Shown piece after piece: positions 36,242-47,201 of a stretch of 64,000 nucleotides of DNA. Numbering within the stretch: position 1 is the first letter of the stretch; every line of letters starts with the position of its first letter. The DNA is from Toxorhynchites rutilus septentrionalis (taxonomy: Eukaryota; Arthropoda; Insecta; Diptera; Culicidae). The notes beneath the pieces are model-generated. The model did not search any database and had not been told where the DNA came from. It saw only the letters and a program-made list of their open reading frames with translations. Where the stretch lies: the NCBI RefSeq assembly GCF_029784135.1, contig NC_073745.1, positions 42,364,420 to 42,428,419 on the forward strand, in the 5' to 3' direction. The position numbers were made by a program, and so were the translations under genes.

Positions 36242-36490
36242 ATGTCTGGACATGGTAAAGGAGGAAAAGTGAAGGGAAAGGCAAAATCCCGCTCGAACCG
36301 TGTTGATCTGGAGTTCCCCGCAAGGGTAGCTAGGCCGAGCGCGTTAGTACCAGTGCACCAGTCCACCTAGCCGGCGTTATATAGTTTCGGCCGCCGAAGT
36401 GATCGAGTTAGCTGGCAAAGCTGCTCGCGACAATAAGAAGAACCGCATTCAGAACAAAACACATCAAGACAACAGGCAGTTGCAGCGAGT
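36242..36490 (+). pseudogene. Histone H2A pseudogene, copy A
   Basis: The start MSGHGKGGKVKGKAKSRSNR is near-identical to the N-terminus of replication-dependent histone H2A, followed by LEFP. A deletion and frameshift then fall before a segment reading as AERV-GA-APVHLAGV with changes. After another shift comes VIELAGKAARDNKKNRI, corresponding to the H2A alpha-helix 3 region. Everything beyond RI is unrelated. A 3' stem-loop-like sequence lies at 36663. Sequence identity with H2A is clear; the gene is broken. Confidence 0.82.
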
Positions 36491-36662
36491 GGCGAGCGGC
36501 AAACGCAATCGCAAAACGGCATCAGGTAGCAGAAGAAAAAAGTTTGTTCTTTATACAAACTGCTTTGGTGGCAAATCCAGAACAAGGCGGCATCGAGGGC
36601 GTTCGAAATGCTTTTTTTTCAAAACCACGAGTTTTCTAAATTGGAACCATTCCATAAATCAA

Positions 36663-36678
36663 GGCGCTTTTCAGGGCC
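36663..36678 (+). promoter_or_regulatory. Eroded histone 3' stem-loop of copy A
   Basis: GGCGCTTTTCAGGGCC keeps the TTTC loop and five of six stem pairs of the histone stem-loop; one G-G mismatch remains. It lies at a position and strand consistent with the H2A pseudogene. Confidence 0.55.
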
Positions 36679-37004
36679 ATTAAACCTTCCAAAAAAGAGT
36701 TTAGGAAATACAGTTCAATGCTTTCTAAAACATTATCCAAAATAATAATAAAACACAAATAGATTTTTTCATCATTTGTTTGCCAGGATCTGATGAGTAT
36801 GTGAATTTGGCAGTTGTTCTGAGCTTATTGATAGTTGGGGACTTTCCTGATTATTCAATTTTCACCAATTCTTAAATTGTTTCCAGATTGAAGGTACAGT
36901 AATTTACAATTAGTTCGACATTTAGCTAATTGGACGGACATGTAATGCGACTTATTTAGTAGGACATTTTTGTAAACGTGCCATTGAATGTAATTTACTG
37001 TAAA

Positions 37005-37130
37005 ATATGTCACAAGCTGGATGGGAAGAAATTTTCCAACTGTGAAAGCTGTGGCGAGTGGCAAATGCAATCGCTAAACGGAAAGGTTTAGTCGAACAAG
37101 ATGGGGATATTGAGTGATAACAAAACAATA
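37005..37130 (+). repeat. Duplicated segment, first copy
   Basis: Matches 37748-37872 almost base for base (TGTCACAAGCTGGATGGGAA through AACAAGATGGGGATAT). The duplication includes material between the two H2A pseudogenes and shows that the block arose by local duplication. Confidence 0.85.
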
Positions 37131-37157
37131 AACTCTTTAGATTGAAGATAATTTTGT

Positions 37158-37173
37158 GATCCTGAAAAGGACC
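37158..37173 (-). promoter_or_regulatory. Histone-type 3' stem-loop, minus strand
   Basis: On the minus strand GGTCCTTTTCAGGATC forms the histone stem with a TTTC loop, with one imperfect pair. It lies between the two plus-strand H2A remnants, as if a third, oppositely oriented histone gene once ended here. No coding remnant is recognised. Confidence 0.45.
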
Positions 37174-37332
37174 CTTTTTAGCCTGCATGTGAATCCAACG
37201 AGCGAACAAAAGGTAATGAATGTATTTTTTTGCCATCGCTCCCTTTTAACGCTCATTCGTTCGTCTCGTTGGACTCGCCCCTCTGGCTGAGTCTGCCGAT
37301 TTGTCTCTATCCTGTGAGTGTGTACCGCTAGA

Positions 37333-37343
37333 GTATAAAACAC
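37333..37343 (+). promoter_or_regulatory. TATA box upstream of H2A copy B
   Basis: GTATAAAACACGC sits about 80 bases before the H2A-derived sequence, the expected spacing for a histone gene promoter and short leader. Confidence 0.45.
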
Positions 37344-37414
37344 GCGGACCCCAAAAAAATATCTTATTTTCTTTCAAACCGTAAACCCGTGTGGTTGTAC
37401 GGCATCGGCATCGT

Positions 37415-37690
37415 GGACGTAACAAAGGAGGACAAGTTAAGGGAAAGGCAAAGTCCCACTCGAATCGTGCAGGTGTGCAGTTTCCCGTAGGTGTATCCGC
37501 CAATTGCTCCGCAAGGATAACTAGGCCGAACGGATTGGTGCCGGAGCACCAGTATACCTAACAGCGATTATAGAGTTCAAGCCGTCGGAGTGCTCGAGTT
37601 GGCTTGCAAAGCTGCTCACGACAATCAGATACCCCGCATCAAGAACAGAGAAGCTTCGGTTCGGCGCTCATCAAGGCAACAATTAGTTTC
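37415..37690 (+). pseudogene. Histone H2A pseudogene, copy B
   Basis: One frame reads GRNKGGQVKGKAKSHSNRAG then VQFPVG, matching H2A residues 3-28. Frameshifts and a stop follow, with an AERIGAGAPVYL-like region and then eroded helix 3 (VLELA...TIRYP). The start codon region is damaged. A perfect histone 3' stem-loop remains at 37884 and a TATA box upstream. It is independent in sequence from copy A, so both descend from functional or duplicated H2A genes. A canonical, replication-dependent H2A rather than H2Av is indicated by the N-terminal sequence. Confidence 0.82.
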
Positions 37691-37747
37691 AGTGAGTGGC
37701 AAAATGTTTCTCCGGCACGTCGCATTAAATGTAATGTAATTAATTTA

Positions 37748-37872
37748 CAACATGTCACAAGCTGGATGGGAAGAAATTTTCCAACTGTGAAAGCTGTGGC
37801 GAGTGGCAAACGCAATAACTAAACAGGAAGGTTTAACCGAACAAGATGGGGATATCGAGTGATAACAAAAAC
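37748..37872 (+). repeat. Duplicated segment, second copy
   Basis: Second copy of 37005-37130, here placed between H2A copy B and its stem-loop. Confidence 0.85.
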
Positions 37873-37883
37873 ACAACACCAAA

Positions 37884-37899
37884 GGTTCTTTTCAGAACC
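37884..37899 (+). promoter_or_regulatory. Perfect histone 3' stem-loop
   Basis: GGTTCTTTTCAGAACC forms a six-pair perfect stem with a TTTC loop and is preceded by ACCAAA, as at metazoan histone mRNA 3' ends. It lies on the strand of, and downstream of, H2A copy B. Confidence 0.8.
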
Positions 37900-38912
37900 A
37901 TCAACATATTCATAAAGAGTAAACAGTAAACTAATCCATTTTTCAGGTAGATAGGTAGGTATTCACGTAGGAGAAGAAAATAAAACAATATATTTAAAAT
38001 ATATATTTAACAAAAGCTGTCCCCTTTGTATAGTCCTACGTCACTCCGGTTATGTCCCCGACATTACCCACCCGTCTTTTTATGATCAAATTATTAGAAT
38101 TCTTCAACGTTAGGTGAGGGAAGAATTTTCGATTAGCGTGGGTGCAAACTGTTCTTAAAACTTTTTTAATATTGAACTCAATTTTTGAGTAAGATTTTTT
38201 AACGTTGTATTTAAAATGTTATATATAAATAGTTAATTGATTTCCCAACAGTTTCGAGTAATGTTTTTTTTCGAAAAAGACTCCAAGACTCCAATACTGT
38301 CCGAGGCTCGACCGCGTTGTTAACGTAGGACTATAAAAATATTGCCGGCGAGGACAACGGATGCGAAACTAATTTTCAACTTCAGTTTTGGCCGAAAAAC
38401 ACACGATTTATACCGGTTCTGTCTGAAGCTTCGAAAATTTCTTCCAAATTCGAGAAGTTAAAAGTGTTGCCTACCGTAGTTTGAGCCTCTTCTTCTGCAT
38501 CCCTAGCATGATCGTATTTGGAGTGCAAAGCAACAGCGATAGCACTGAGACTCCTCTCGACAAAATTCCCAATACAGCACATGCGAGAGCCGGTTGCCAA
38601 AAGCAACACCTCACTATGACGCCACTTTTAACACGGAAATTGAATGATCGATCGGAAAAAGTCACCAATAAGTCCCCGGACTCACAAAAACTCTTTTTGA
38701 CAAAATAGTTATAATAATCAATTCGCTTTTTATTATGTTGAATATTATTTTAGAATGCACCGAAAATTTTCAAATAATTCAAATCAAGTTTGAGGGTCTT
38801 TAAAAGGACCGATGGATTTGTAGAAACAGGTGAAGATGATTGATTGATGATTCATTTTTGCCTTCGCGAGAGATATATGCAAGAGATTTGTTTCCTTATA
38901 GTAATGCAGCAA
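37900..38912. other. Non-coding stretch with repeat fragments
   Basis: GTCCTACGTC at 38033 and ACGTAGGAC at 38323 bracket repeat material. At 38795-38810 a degenerate stem-loop (GGTCTTTAAAAGGACC) is followed by the ACCGATGG unit shared with 19493 and 16476. No gene is recognised. Confidence 0.45.
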
Positions 38913-38913
38913 T

Positions 38914-39660
38914 GTAGGGAAGATGGGGGTAAGACGGACATGTTAAGCAAAACTTCAATTGTATCATTGGAAACTCATGTTTTCAAAAATTTAAAAGCAG
39001 TTTCTTACAGTTCAATATACTGGTTTTAGAAATAACTGGCCAAATATTTTATAAAAATGTGATTCTTCATGTTTTTCACTGAAAATAAAACAAGCCGAAA
39101 AGTAGAACATTTTTATCGGTGCGGGTATAATGGACATGTAGTGGGGGGGATATGGACAGGTTCATAATATATGAAGCGTAGAAGTTTATCGCTCGCGAAG
39201 GGAATAATTTCGCTCTCTCTCAGTGTTTGTGCGTCCAGTAACTGAAATAGAACAAAAAGAGAAAGCAATATAAAAAATAGTTCAATATTCTTCCCTTCAC
39301 TTTCCATCATACATTGGATGTGATTATGGAAGTGACTGTCCATTCAACCCCCCCAGTGCAATTATTTTAATACCATCAGCGAATTCAGTTTTGCAATTAA
39401 ACCACCCAAAATGATTAATATCGAAGCCGCAAAAGTTACATCCACACGCGGAATCATGTTCGATTATCGGTTTTTGTTTCTCTATTCCTCTTTTGATCAG
39501 TATTCATTGTCATATGATGGTTGAAATATTATAGAAAAGCATGAAGAAGGGTTTCCCATCAACAGAAATTTGAAATTCATAATGCAACTCAACCACAAAT
39601 ACAAATCAACCACCTGTCCATTATACCCCCACTGTCCGTCTTACCCGCGGCTCCCCTACT
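38914..39660. mobile_element. Inverted-repeat element with GGGTAAGACGGAC ends
   Basis: The left end GTAGGGAAGATGGGGGTAAG and the complement of the right end (GTAGGGGAGCCGCGGGTAAG) match over about 25 bases through GACGGAC. GGGTATAATGGACA occurs inside and, reversed, near the right end. No coding capacity. It lies directly upstream of the THAP/DDE element; a relationship is not shown. Confidence 0.65.
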
Positions 39661-39850
39661 ATTCATTGCGAACTCTGCGGTGCTGCGGTGAAAGTGATGC
39701 TGGTTTACGTTTCATAATGTCAAACTGGTAGTAAAATTGTAAATGTTAATAGTTCTTTCGGCGTGGTTATGATTAGATTGTAAGAAATTTTATTCTGAAC
39801 ATTTTTATATATAACATATTACTGTTTTTTCTCTTTCAGTTGTGTAGAAG

Positions 39851-40431
39851 ATGTCAGTATTAGGAATGGCTGATCCAATGAAGCATGTTCGGAAGAATAC
39901 TCGAGAGAAAGCTACAAAATGCATAGTTCCTGCATGCAAAAATTACACTGGAATGCCCGAAAATAAGATTTTCTTCCGTGTTCCACCCACTAATTGTACG
40001 GTGTGTCAAAAATGGACCCGTTTTGTACACCTTTCGGGAAATCGAACAGAAAGGATTTGCAGTGATCATTTCTGCGATGCGGATTTTATTAAATGTAAGT
40101 AAATGATTCGATTTGGATTAAAACATGCACCGCAAGAAATTTGTATTCAACAGATACCCGACTGAAACTGAAGAATCATGTAGTTCCTTCTGTGAAGCTT
40201 ACGTCTTGTAACCACGAAGTGAAACTTGGGAGAGTATGCTGTGTAGCCGGTTGTCATACTAGAAGACGAAGGTGTTTGGAAACATTTCCAGTTGATAAGG
40301 TATTGTTCAAAGGTTGGAAACGCGCGCTTGGGATAACAGTCTCTTCAAGTACGGTGGGCTGGATGATTTGCCACCATCACTTCATGAAAACTGACTTTAA
40401 AAAAAGTATATTTATCACATTTCATAAGTAG
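39851..40431 (+). pseudogene. THAP zinc-finger domains 1 and 2 of the transposase gene
   Basis: The first exon-like part has the C2CH pattern CIVPACKN...WTRFVHLS...ICSDHF, then a GTAAGT splice donor near 40094. After a short intron ending CAACAG a second part gives CCVAGC...FPVDK...WKRALG...ICHHHF with the same pattern. THAP domains bind DNA, here probably the transposon ends. Both keep all metal ligands. Splice sites are inferred from GT/AG signals. Confidence 0.75.
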
Positions 40432-40614
40432 CAAATAAGACATTAATGATGGTGTATTTTGACAGCAACTTCAACGTACCTCGAACCAAATACAGTTTCA
40501 TCTAAGAAGAATAAACCATTGATACGGATCCAAAAAAGACGTTTCCTCGCAGGAGAGAGACCTGAACACTTACAATATCACATTGTAATTGTGTAGTAGG
40601 CCATTCACTAAGTA

Positions 40615-40855
40615 ATCGATTATGTTATGTGGCAGGTTGCCGGTCAAGGATAACGGCAAGGATTACTTTGCATAAGTTTCCTCCGCGGTCTGACAGCCGC
40701 TTCAAGATTTGGATCAGTTATTTACGGTGTTCCGACGAAAAATTCAAAAGTTTGTAGATTGAATTTTGCCAAAACATGCTACGTACCAGATAATTTGTAT
40801 CGATTGGAATTCTCAATTGAAAAAATTAATTTGAATCAAATGAATTTTTAGGAGG
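40615..40855 (+). pseudogene. Third THAP domain, frameshifted
   Basis: CYVAGCRS...HKFPP...FKIWISYLRCS is a THAP start. A one-base shift later the sequence continues VCRLNFAKTCYVPDNLY, where Asn replaces the final zinc-binding His. So the domain is damaged twice. Confidence 0.65.
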
Positions 40856-41194
40856 TAAACATCTTAAGAACGTTGTGCCTACTTTGAGATTGCCCTATAT
40901 AGTCGATCATGCAAATGAATTATATTTTTCTTCTCCGAAGAAATCAATTGATGACGCAGAACCCACTTTGCTAGAAGCGCCGGATGAAACGAAGATTGAA
41001 GTCAATGAATCGTCACCAATTACATGTTTAACTTCTCCCGCCAATATTAACGAAGCACTGGATGAATTTTGAATGACACCCGTGGTTCGGCTAATGTTCA
41101 GAATCAAATGATCAAAGTGGAATCATCAATTTTTAATTATCAAAACACAGACGACCGAATTGGCTGTTCGGAATGTCTTTTTTAAGACCTCCTT

Positions 41195-42030
41195 TTGACG
41201 GACAAAAAAGTTAATACATGGACCGGATTGCCGTCACTAACTTTACTTGAGGAAATTTGTTTTGTCGTGAGAAGGTTGAAGAGTGCTGGGGAACAACGAA
41301 AATTCTCTATGCCTACAATAGATCGAGTGATTTTCACACTGACAAAGATCATACAAAACATTTCTTTCGAGGCAATTGGAAGTTTATTCAGGATATCAGG
41401 TGTAACGGCTTCGAAATACTTATGGTAGACAGTTCATACACTGGCCCACTAAAGAAGAGATAAAGGAGAATGTACCAATGTGCTCCAGAGAGCACTTTCC
41501 TAATGCAACAGTAGTACTTGATTGCACAGAGGTGCCGGTAGCCTCTCTAAATTGTTTAAACTGCAGGATATCATCTTATTCTAACTACAAATGTTGACGA
41601 ACGGTCAAGTTTTTAGTGGGAGTAACACCGGCTGGTTTCATATCCTTCGCAAGCAAGGCATATACCGGAAAAACTTCCGATAAATTTTTTTTCAACAGCG
41701 AAAGGTTAGTAGATCGGTTGATGCCACATGTGGATGAAATCATGGTCGACAAGGGAGTGTCTATAGAAACAGTGTTCAGCGAAATGCATTAAACTTCATA
41801 TGCCGCCATTCATGAGAGGTGGGAGGCTATCTCCATTAGAAGCAAGCAGAAACGAAGCAATCGCACGAGCCCGTATACACGTTGAACGAGTCATCCAGCG
41901 TATCAAACTGTTTGGTATTCTGCGTGATACTATTACCACTAATATTCTGGCATTTATCGATGATATAATGGTTATCATTTGTGGTATTGTGAACCTAACC
42001 CCACCTGTACTGAAAGATGATAAATTTTAA
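41195..42030 (+). pseudogene. DDE_4-type transposase core, broken
   Basis: It starts with a helix-turn-helix-like segment (IDRVIFTLTKI...FEAIGSLFRISGVTASK). The three catalytic acids are visible in pieces: Asp in VVLDCTEVPV (near 41520), Asp in DEIMVDKGVSIE (near 41745) and Glu in HVERVIQRIKLFGIL (near 41880). The end NLTPPVL is typical of the family. A frameshift near 41425, a TGA near 41595 and a shift near 41790 break it. Confidence 0.75.
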
Positions 42031-42374
42031 AATAAATGTTACTAGCTTCCATTTCATTTCAACGTTGTTATTTCTGAAAATAAAAAGTAATTGTATTTTC
42101 AACAATATTTTAGTTACGAAAATAAGTGCATTCATTCCGTCAACCCCAAGAGAGAGCGACACATCTAAATCTCCATCTACAACCAACCATCCAAAAGCAT
42201 TGATTTTCCATCGAACCACATCTTATTAAAGGAAATCTTTCCATCTATTCAGTGGGCGCTAATTTCCAACCACAAAGTGAAGGGCTTGAATTACAAGGGG
42301 CAGGAGTATTAACGGAACGGTTTACAGTTTCAATAGAATGAAATACTACTTGCACATATTTAATATTTATTTAT

Positions 42375-43440
42375 TCAAGATAACAACTTTTTGATCACTT
42401 TATCAAAATACAAGCTTTTTAAGTTTTTAATCACATTTTCAACAAACGTATGATCGAAGGGGACTTCAATTTCAGGAAAATCGTCGTCTTTTTTCGAATA
42501 AATGACTAAATCTGCGATTCTACAATTCAAGATCCACATGTTCAATTGAACCTGGCAATAATATTGATGATTTTGACATAGTGTAAAAATGTTGCCTTGC
42601 TGCTTGATATATTTCCTAACATTCGGTGTGCCAAGGATCTCATCCAGTGACATGTCCGGGGTTCCTGGACATTTTATTTCAAGCACCACATTCCCAAGAG
42701 CATCTATTCCATCCGGTGATTCCTTTTTCTTTTGTAACAGTTAAACGCCAAAAATTCAGTTTCTTTGCCATACCTAGTGGATGTGACGTTTAAAGACCGC
42801 ATGCTCCTGATTACTGATTTATTTTCTTATCCCAGTTTGGCGATTTGTTTTTCATGTACGTGAACAACGAGTAGCAGTTGCTGGCAGTTATTCTAACTGA
42901 TCGTTCCATTTTCCATTCATTCGTATTTTGTTTCTTTGTGGCAAAAACTATAGCGATGGATTTATCCAAGTTGATCTCTACGTGCTCCTTGAAATATTCT
43001 GCTTCCAATTGTGACCCAAACTGAACAGGTTCTGTTTGAAAGTAACATGTTTTTCTCGTCATGCATTCAGACACTTCTTTTGTCGAGCAATAGCTATCGG
43101 GTTCGCATTCACTATCAAGTTGCAGGTCCCCTGTTCGGATGCAGTTTTAGAGGATTCATGAATTTTCCACTTATATATTTTGCTAAGGTGGATCCACTGG
43201 CAACTTTCAAACATCAAATGGTCTATACCACTAAGAATTCTTTTATAAGAATCTGCCTGTTATTTCTGTGTATCGTCACTTCCACTATACACTTCTCTCG
43301 GATTCTTGACGCAACATAAATCTGCTACACGTTTGGCTCCCCATGTTTTGTTTTTTTGGGTTTTAGATATTCCCCAAGCCTGTATCATATATGTGCAGGA
43401 CAAGTACTCCAACTTCCGATATCTGAAAATATTTAATTGA
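42375..43440 (-). pseudogene. YqaJ-like exonuclease of the transposon
   Basis: On the minus strand an upstream piece reads CTYMIQAWG...KTWGAKRVADLCC, like the N-terminal region common in these proteins. Next (42811-43074) comes FGSQLEAEYF and SVRITASNCYSLF. The last piece (42375-42689) has VLEIKCPG and YYCQVQLNMWI, the ExK and Gln motifs of YqaJ-type nucleases. Stops and a gap near 42700-42800 separate the pieces; an intron may explain part of it. Its role in transposition is not established. Confidence 0.65.
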
Positions 43441-43579
43441 AACTATGCTTCAGTTGCTGTGATGTTTGTGTATATATTATGCGTACCGTTCCATATGTAG
43501 CAGGCATGTAATAATATATTTGGTAAATTAACATCTAGTAGCGCATAAAATAACAAAATGTGCGTGTCATGCGTAAATA

Positions 43580-43640
43580 AAGCAGCACTCTCATCAGACG
43601 GCATGAAGGCCGATCCGGTGCTCCTATCGGCCCTTGGTGT
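43580..43640 (+). repeat. Short repeat shared with 20160-20190
   Basis: GCAGCACTCTCATCAGACGG followed by CGGCCC-type sequence. Possibly a terminus shared by two elements. Confidence 0.4.
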
Positions 43641-43659
43641 TGATCTAGATCTGTCGGTT

Positions 43660-45425
43660 TTTTAATAACTTTTTCCCCATTCTAATATATTAGAAGTTAT
43701 AATTTCATATTTATTGATAATGAAATAGAATATTTTGCAGCGTTATTTCTGGACCAATCTTCGCGGTTAAACGCAGAGATATATACCCTACATCGAAAGC
43801 TAAAAAAACAGCCTGAAACTTGACTCGAGATTGATCGGGATGTATTCTATTTCCAGTAATAATATTCTTTCGTCATTCGCATCTTGCCTTCAAATTTTCC
43901 CCCGTATACTTGGTGGATTTAAGCAGCTTTATTAAATCGCAGCTTTTCTTTAAAACTTCTTCGATTCTCCTGCCAATTGTGTAAGTCGTTATCATCGCTT
44001 CAACTTCTTCGGCGACAATCCCAAGGAATCAAAGAAGCAAACGAACTCCACAAGTTTCTAAACAAAGCAAATCTAATTCTCAGTTGAGCACTGCTCGCTT
44101 TCGCCCCTCACCGAAGGGAGAGTGGGGCTCAAAACGAATCATTGTGAAGTTTCCCAGATGAATGGTATTTATTAAAAGTTAGACTCTACCAGCGACGCCT
44201 ATATAATTTTCCTACCAACTGTGCGCAACATTTTGCCACTCGAACTGAAAATGTTCGCAGCAAGTTTTCCCCCAGCGCTTATTTTTTTTTTTGCTTGTTG
44301 GTGAATGTTCGTCGTTGTCGTCAGCTTGATTTGCTACTCGCGAACTGATGGCGTATATATGTTGGTATGTGCTTGGCAGACACTGTACTGTTCTCGTAAA
44401 CTTTCCCTGCTTGTTGGGAACAAAACGCTTCCGAAGTGCCATAATTACTTTGCTGAATAATTTTCCCTAAAACAATACTTGTTTCAACGATGTATCCAGG
44501 CGCACGCGAGAACTTTGCTGTTGGAACTAGCTGTTCTGCGGGACAAACTTTTCTCGAAGGCTCGTCATTATTCCCCGTCCCAACCGGCCCAACTTACGGA
44601 AGGAAGGAAAGAGATTTTCCCTTTGAGGGAGCACACACGACATATATCATTTTTTGCCAGCGCCGCTGTCAACCAGCAGTTGGAAGCAACCCTAAATTCA
44701 ATTGAAAATCTACGCCAGCGCGCCATCAGTGAAAAATTGGTCGCTCCGTGTGGGTAATCGTACGTGTTTCCTTTTTTTTTGCATAATCGCATTGCATACA
44801 TATATGATGGAGTGTGTTTTCCATGCATCGGAGTCATTGCATAACTGTAGTTTTGATTCCAGATAACGATTCCTAATAGTTTCACTGCCGAGAGACATTC
44901 ACGTTTCCCGTGAATATTTAGGGAACACGTGAGTTCAAAAACAAACAATGTTCCAATATTTAGCTAACATAATTTGTAACGTTTCTGTTACTTGAGAAAT
45001 GTAATTTTTTCAGTAACACATACTTGATTACAAACTTTCCCACTATTTACTCGCGTTATCACCTCACTGCACCGGCGATTAACACACCAACACCACTTAA
45101 TGGCATACTTTTCACTCCTCCAATGAATCCATTGAAAAGAAGTTCATAGTAGGATGAGTGTGAAGCAAAGGCCGGCACATGTGCTTACAGCAACAAATAA
45201 ACAAAAGATGCATCGTGTGGATCGTGGCCTATGAAGCTAACCCGAAGCGTGATGCTTTGCGTAGCGTATCTGCTGCTGCTGCTGCTACTGCCGAGTATGC
45301 GAAATATGAAACACGAGGAGATAAAGCTCACACACGATCATTGGTTTACCTATAGGGTAAGTGGACATCATTAAAACCACAATTCACTTGACGATTGCGG
45401 GTTGAGCACTCGACTAGTGTGACTA
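43660..45425. other. Non-coding stretch
   Basis: GC-richer than its surroundings around 44200-44800, with open frames in several phases on both strands and a CTG run near 45267. I recognise no protein. It may contain regulatory or leader sequence of a gene outside the window, but nothing proves that. Confidence 0.35.
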
Positions 45426-45433
45426 CGTCAATA

Positions 45434-45661
45434 CAGTACTACCCCGATTATCCGCGAGCAGATGATCCATGGTTCTTGCTCACTGGTTTTAGTAACGGCT
45501 TTCACACTATCCGACCACTGATATGCACGACCTTATAGATGGATGGTTCAATGATTTCTGTACTCATAAAACATAGTTTTCACGCTGAGATTTTTTTTTT
45601 CGTGTTTGCACTTCGTTTGTTGTCATTTATTTATTGCGTTATTCGCGACTTTTGTTATCCG
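45434..45661. mobile_element. pogo-like MITE, copy 3 (right end lost)
   Basis: Starts CAGTACTACCCCGATTATCC after TA and follows the order of copy 2 up to GTTATCCG. There it stops, five bases before the mariner end. The missing right end is not found beyond the mariner. Confidence 0.7.
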
Positions 45662-45666
45662 AAGTA

Positions 45667-46171
45667 TTGGGCTGGGGAAAAAGAAATATCGTATATTGTC
45701 AATATATAGCAACACTTAAACATATCTTGTGTTGTACTTATCGCATCGGGTCATACTATACGGCTATTCGAAAACGATAATCTGTGCTACAAGTGTTGTC
45801 TCAAGTTATAGCGCATCAAAGATGGAGTCCACCAAGCAAGAAATTTGCCATATTTTACGTTGTTACTACCTGTGAGGTAAAACTGCAACGAAGGCGGCCG
45901 AAAAAATTCGTGTAGTTTATGGACCCGATACTGTAACGATTCGCACAGCACAGCGTTGATCGATTTCATTCTAGTGTACAGGGTGTCGAAGATACACCCC
46001 GTACTGGTAGGCCAATCGTCGTGGAAACCGATAAAATCGTTGAAATTCTAAATGGCAACAAATTTGCGAACAAAACGGCGCATATTTGAGTTAAATTGGA
46101 TAATTTTAAGTATGTTCAATAAAGTGTCAAATTTAGATCAGAAATACGACATTTCTTTTTCCCCAATCCCC
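45667..46171 (+). mobile_element. mariner element, internally deleted
   Basis: The left end TTGGGCTGGGGAAAAAGAAA and the complement of the right end (ATTGGGGAAAAAGAAATGTC) are matching inverted repeats. The left is preceded by TA. At about 505 bp it is far shorter than a 1.3-kb mariner; the catalytic part of the transposase is missing. Confidence 0.78.
45822..46100 (+). pseudogene. mariner transposase N-terminal remnant
   Basis: From the ATG the sequence reads MESTKQEICHILRCYYL, a stop, GKTATKAAEKIRVVYG, then after another stop VEDTPRTGRPIVVETDKI. This is the DNA-binding N-terminal third of a mariner transposase, with the typical TPRTGRP linker. Two stops interrupt it and the DDD catalytic domain is deleted. 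Confidence 0.75.
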
Positions 46172-46499
46172 GGTTTATGCTTCATGTACAATTATGGACT
46201 CGCGATATGCAGTTGCCTAATATTCGCCCGGGAATAATTCATTGCGTACGATAATTTTACTGAAGAGTTCATATTTCTGATGATGTGTATTTCGGTCATC
46301 CACATGGGACATTGCTCCGTGCGTCAGTATCAATGTTCACATTTTGTGATTTCAAGTTATATACTTTTTGGAACAAAACATTGAATAATTGTGAAATATC
46401 AAACTGAACGAAAATCCATCGTTCTGACCGGTTAATGCTCCTCTAGGTTTACAGTATAAATCTCATAATATACGGCGAGCACAATTCACTGTGCAGCAG

Positions 46500-46700
46500 T
46501 TATTCTGTGCAGAATATTATTCATTGTGATATATGCGTAGAAATATTTGCTATCAAATGATTCCAACATCTTTGTGATCTTTTAAGTGGTGCTCGAGTTA
46601 TAAGTATTCGACATTTTTCATTTCTCCCTACATGTTCAGTGTTTAGATTCTCATTTTATCCAACCATATAGTCCTGTTAGATGTAGTTCTACGTCAAAAA
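46500..46700 (+). repeat. Modular repeat ending in GTTCTACGTC
   Basis: Resembles 60430-60605 and reversed 35720-35950 (TGCTCGAGTTATAAGTATTCG block), and ends at the familiar TACGTCAAAA junction. Confidence 0.55.
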
Positions 46701-46851
46701 AGCTACGACATGAATATATTATTTTGGGACATAAAATAAGATTGAAATTATTATTATGTGTTGCTGTATATCGCAGTTTCAATAGTTTTTCGACTAAGAA
46801 CCACGTATTTTTGGAAAGGTGCTATTTTCATAAAAAACGCGTTTTTCATGA

Positions 46852-47090
46852 AATACTACCTGACCCGACGAACTTCGTCTCGCTCAAAATAATTTTTCGA
46901 TATGAATTCTTTCGAACATAAACGTTTTCTTATTAAGCGGACGCTCGTAGGTTCAATTGCAGAACTAGCCATTGACTGATTCTCTAATTGACCTCTTGAT
47001 TCACTTGCAAATAACATGTTTCTCCGTTGCATGAAATACATGTTTGAAAGAGCAAAGTAAATTTTTATTCATAATTTTTATTTTAAATGC
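46852..47090 (-). mobile_element. Helitron-like 3' end, reversed
   Basis: Begins with CTACCTGACCCGACGAACTT, the complement of the AAGTTTGCCGGGTTAGCTAG end of 11551-13402, and contains the AACATGTTTCTCCGTTGCATG block found before that end. The 5' part is missing. Confidence 0.55.
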
Positions 47091-47201
47091 GTAAAGCGCA
47101 CCTGAGAATTTATTGCCATTTTCGCTTCCCACCAACGAAGTACAAAGCTTAATCCAGCAAACGTAAACTGTCTCTCAAAGCTTTTCAAAGATTTCAAAAT
47201 T

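Larger units (their letters stand above)
39800..43450. mobile_element. Decayed DNA transposon: THAP-DDE transposase plus convergent YqaJ exonuclease
   Basis: A plus-strand gene with THAP domains and a DDE transposase converges on a minus-strand YqaJ-type gene. This two-gene arrangement, as I recall, is that of the eukaryotic ISL2EU/IS4EU-like transposons catalogued in Repbase. Both genes are interrupted. I could not find convincing inverted ends, so the boundaries are set by the genes. Confidence 0.6.

Noticed and set aside
45267..45282. CTG triplet run
   Set aside because: Five units only and not within a supported coding frame.
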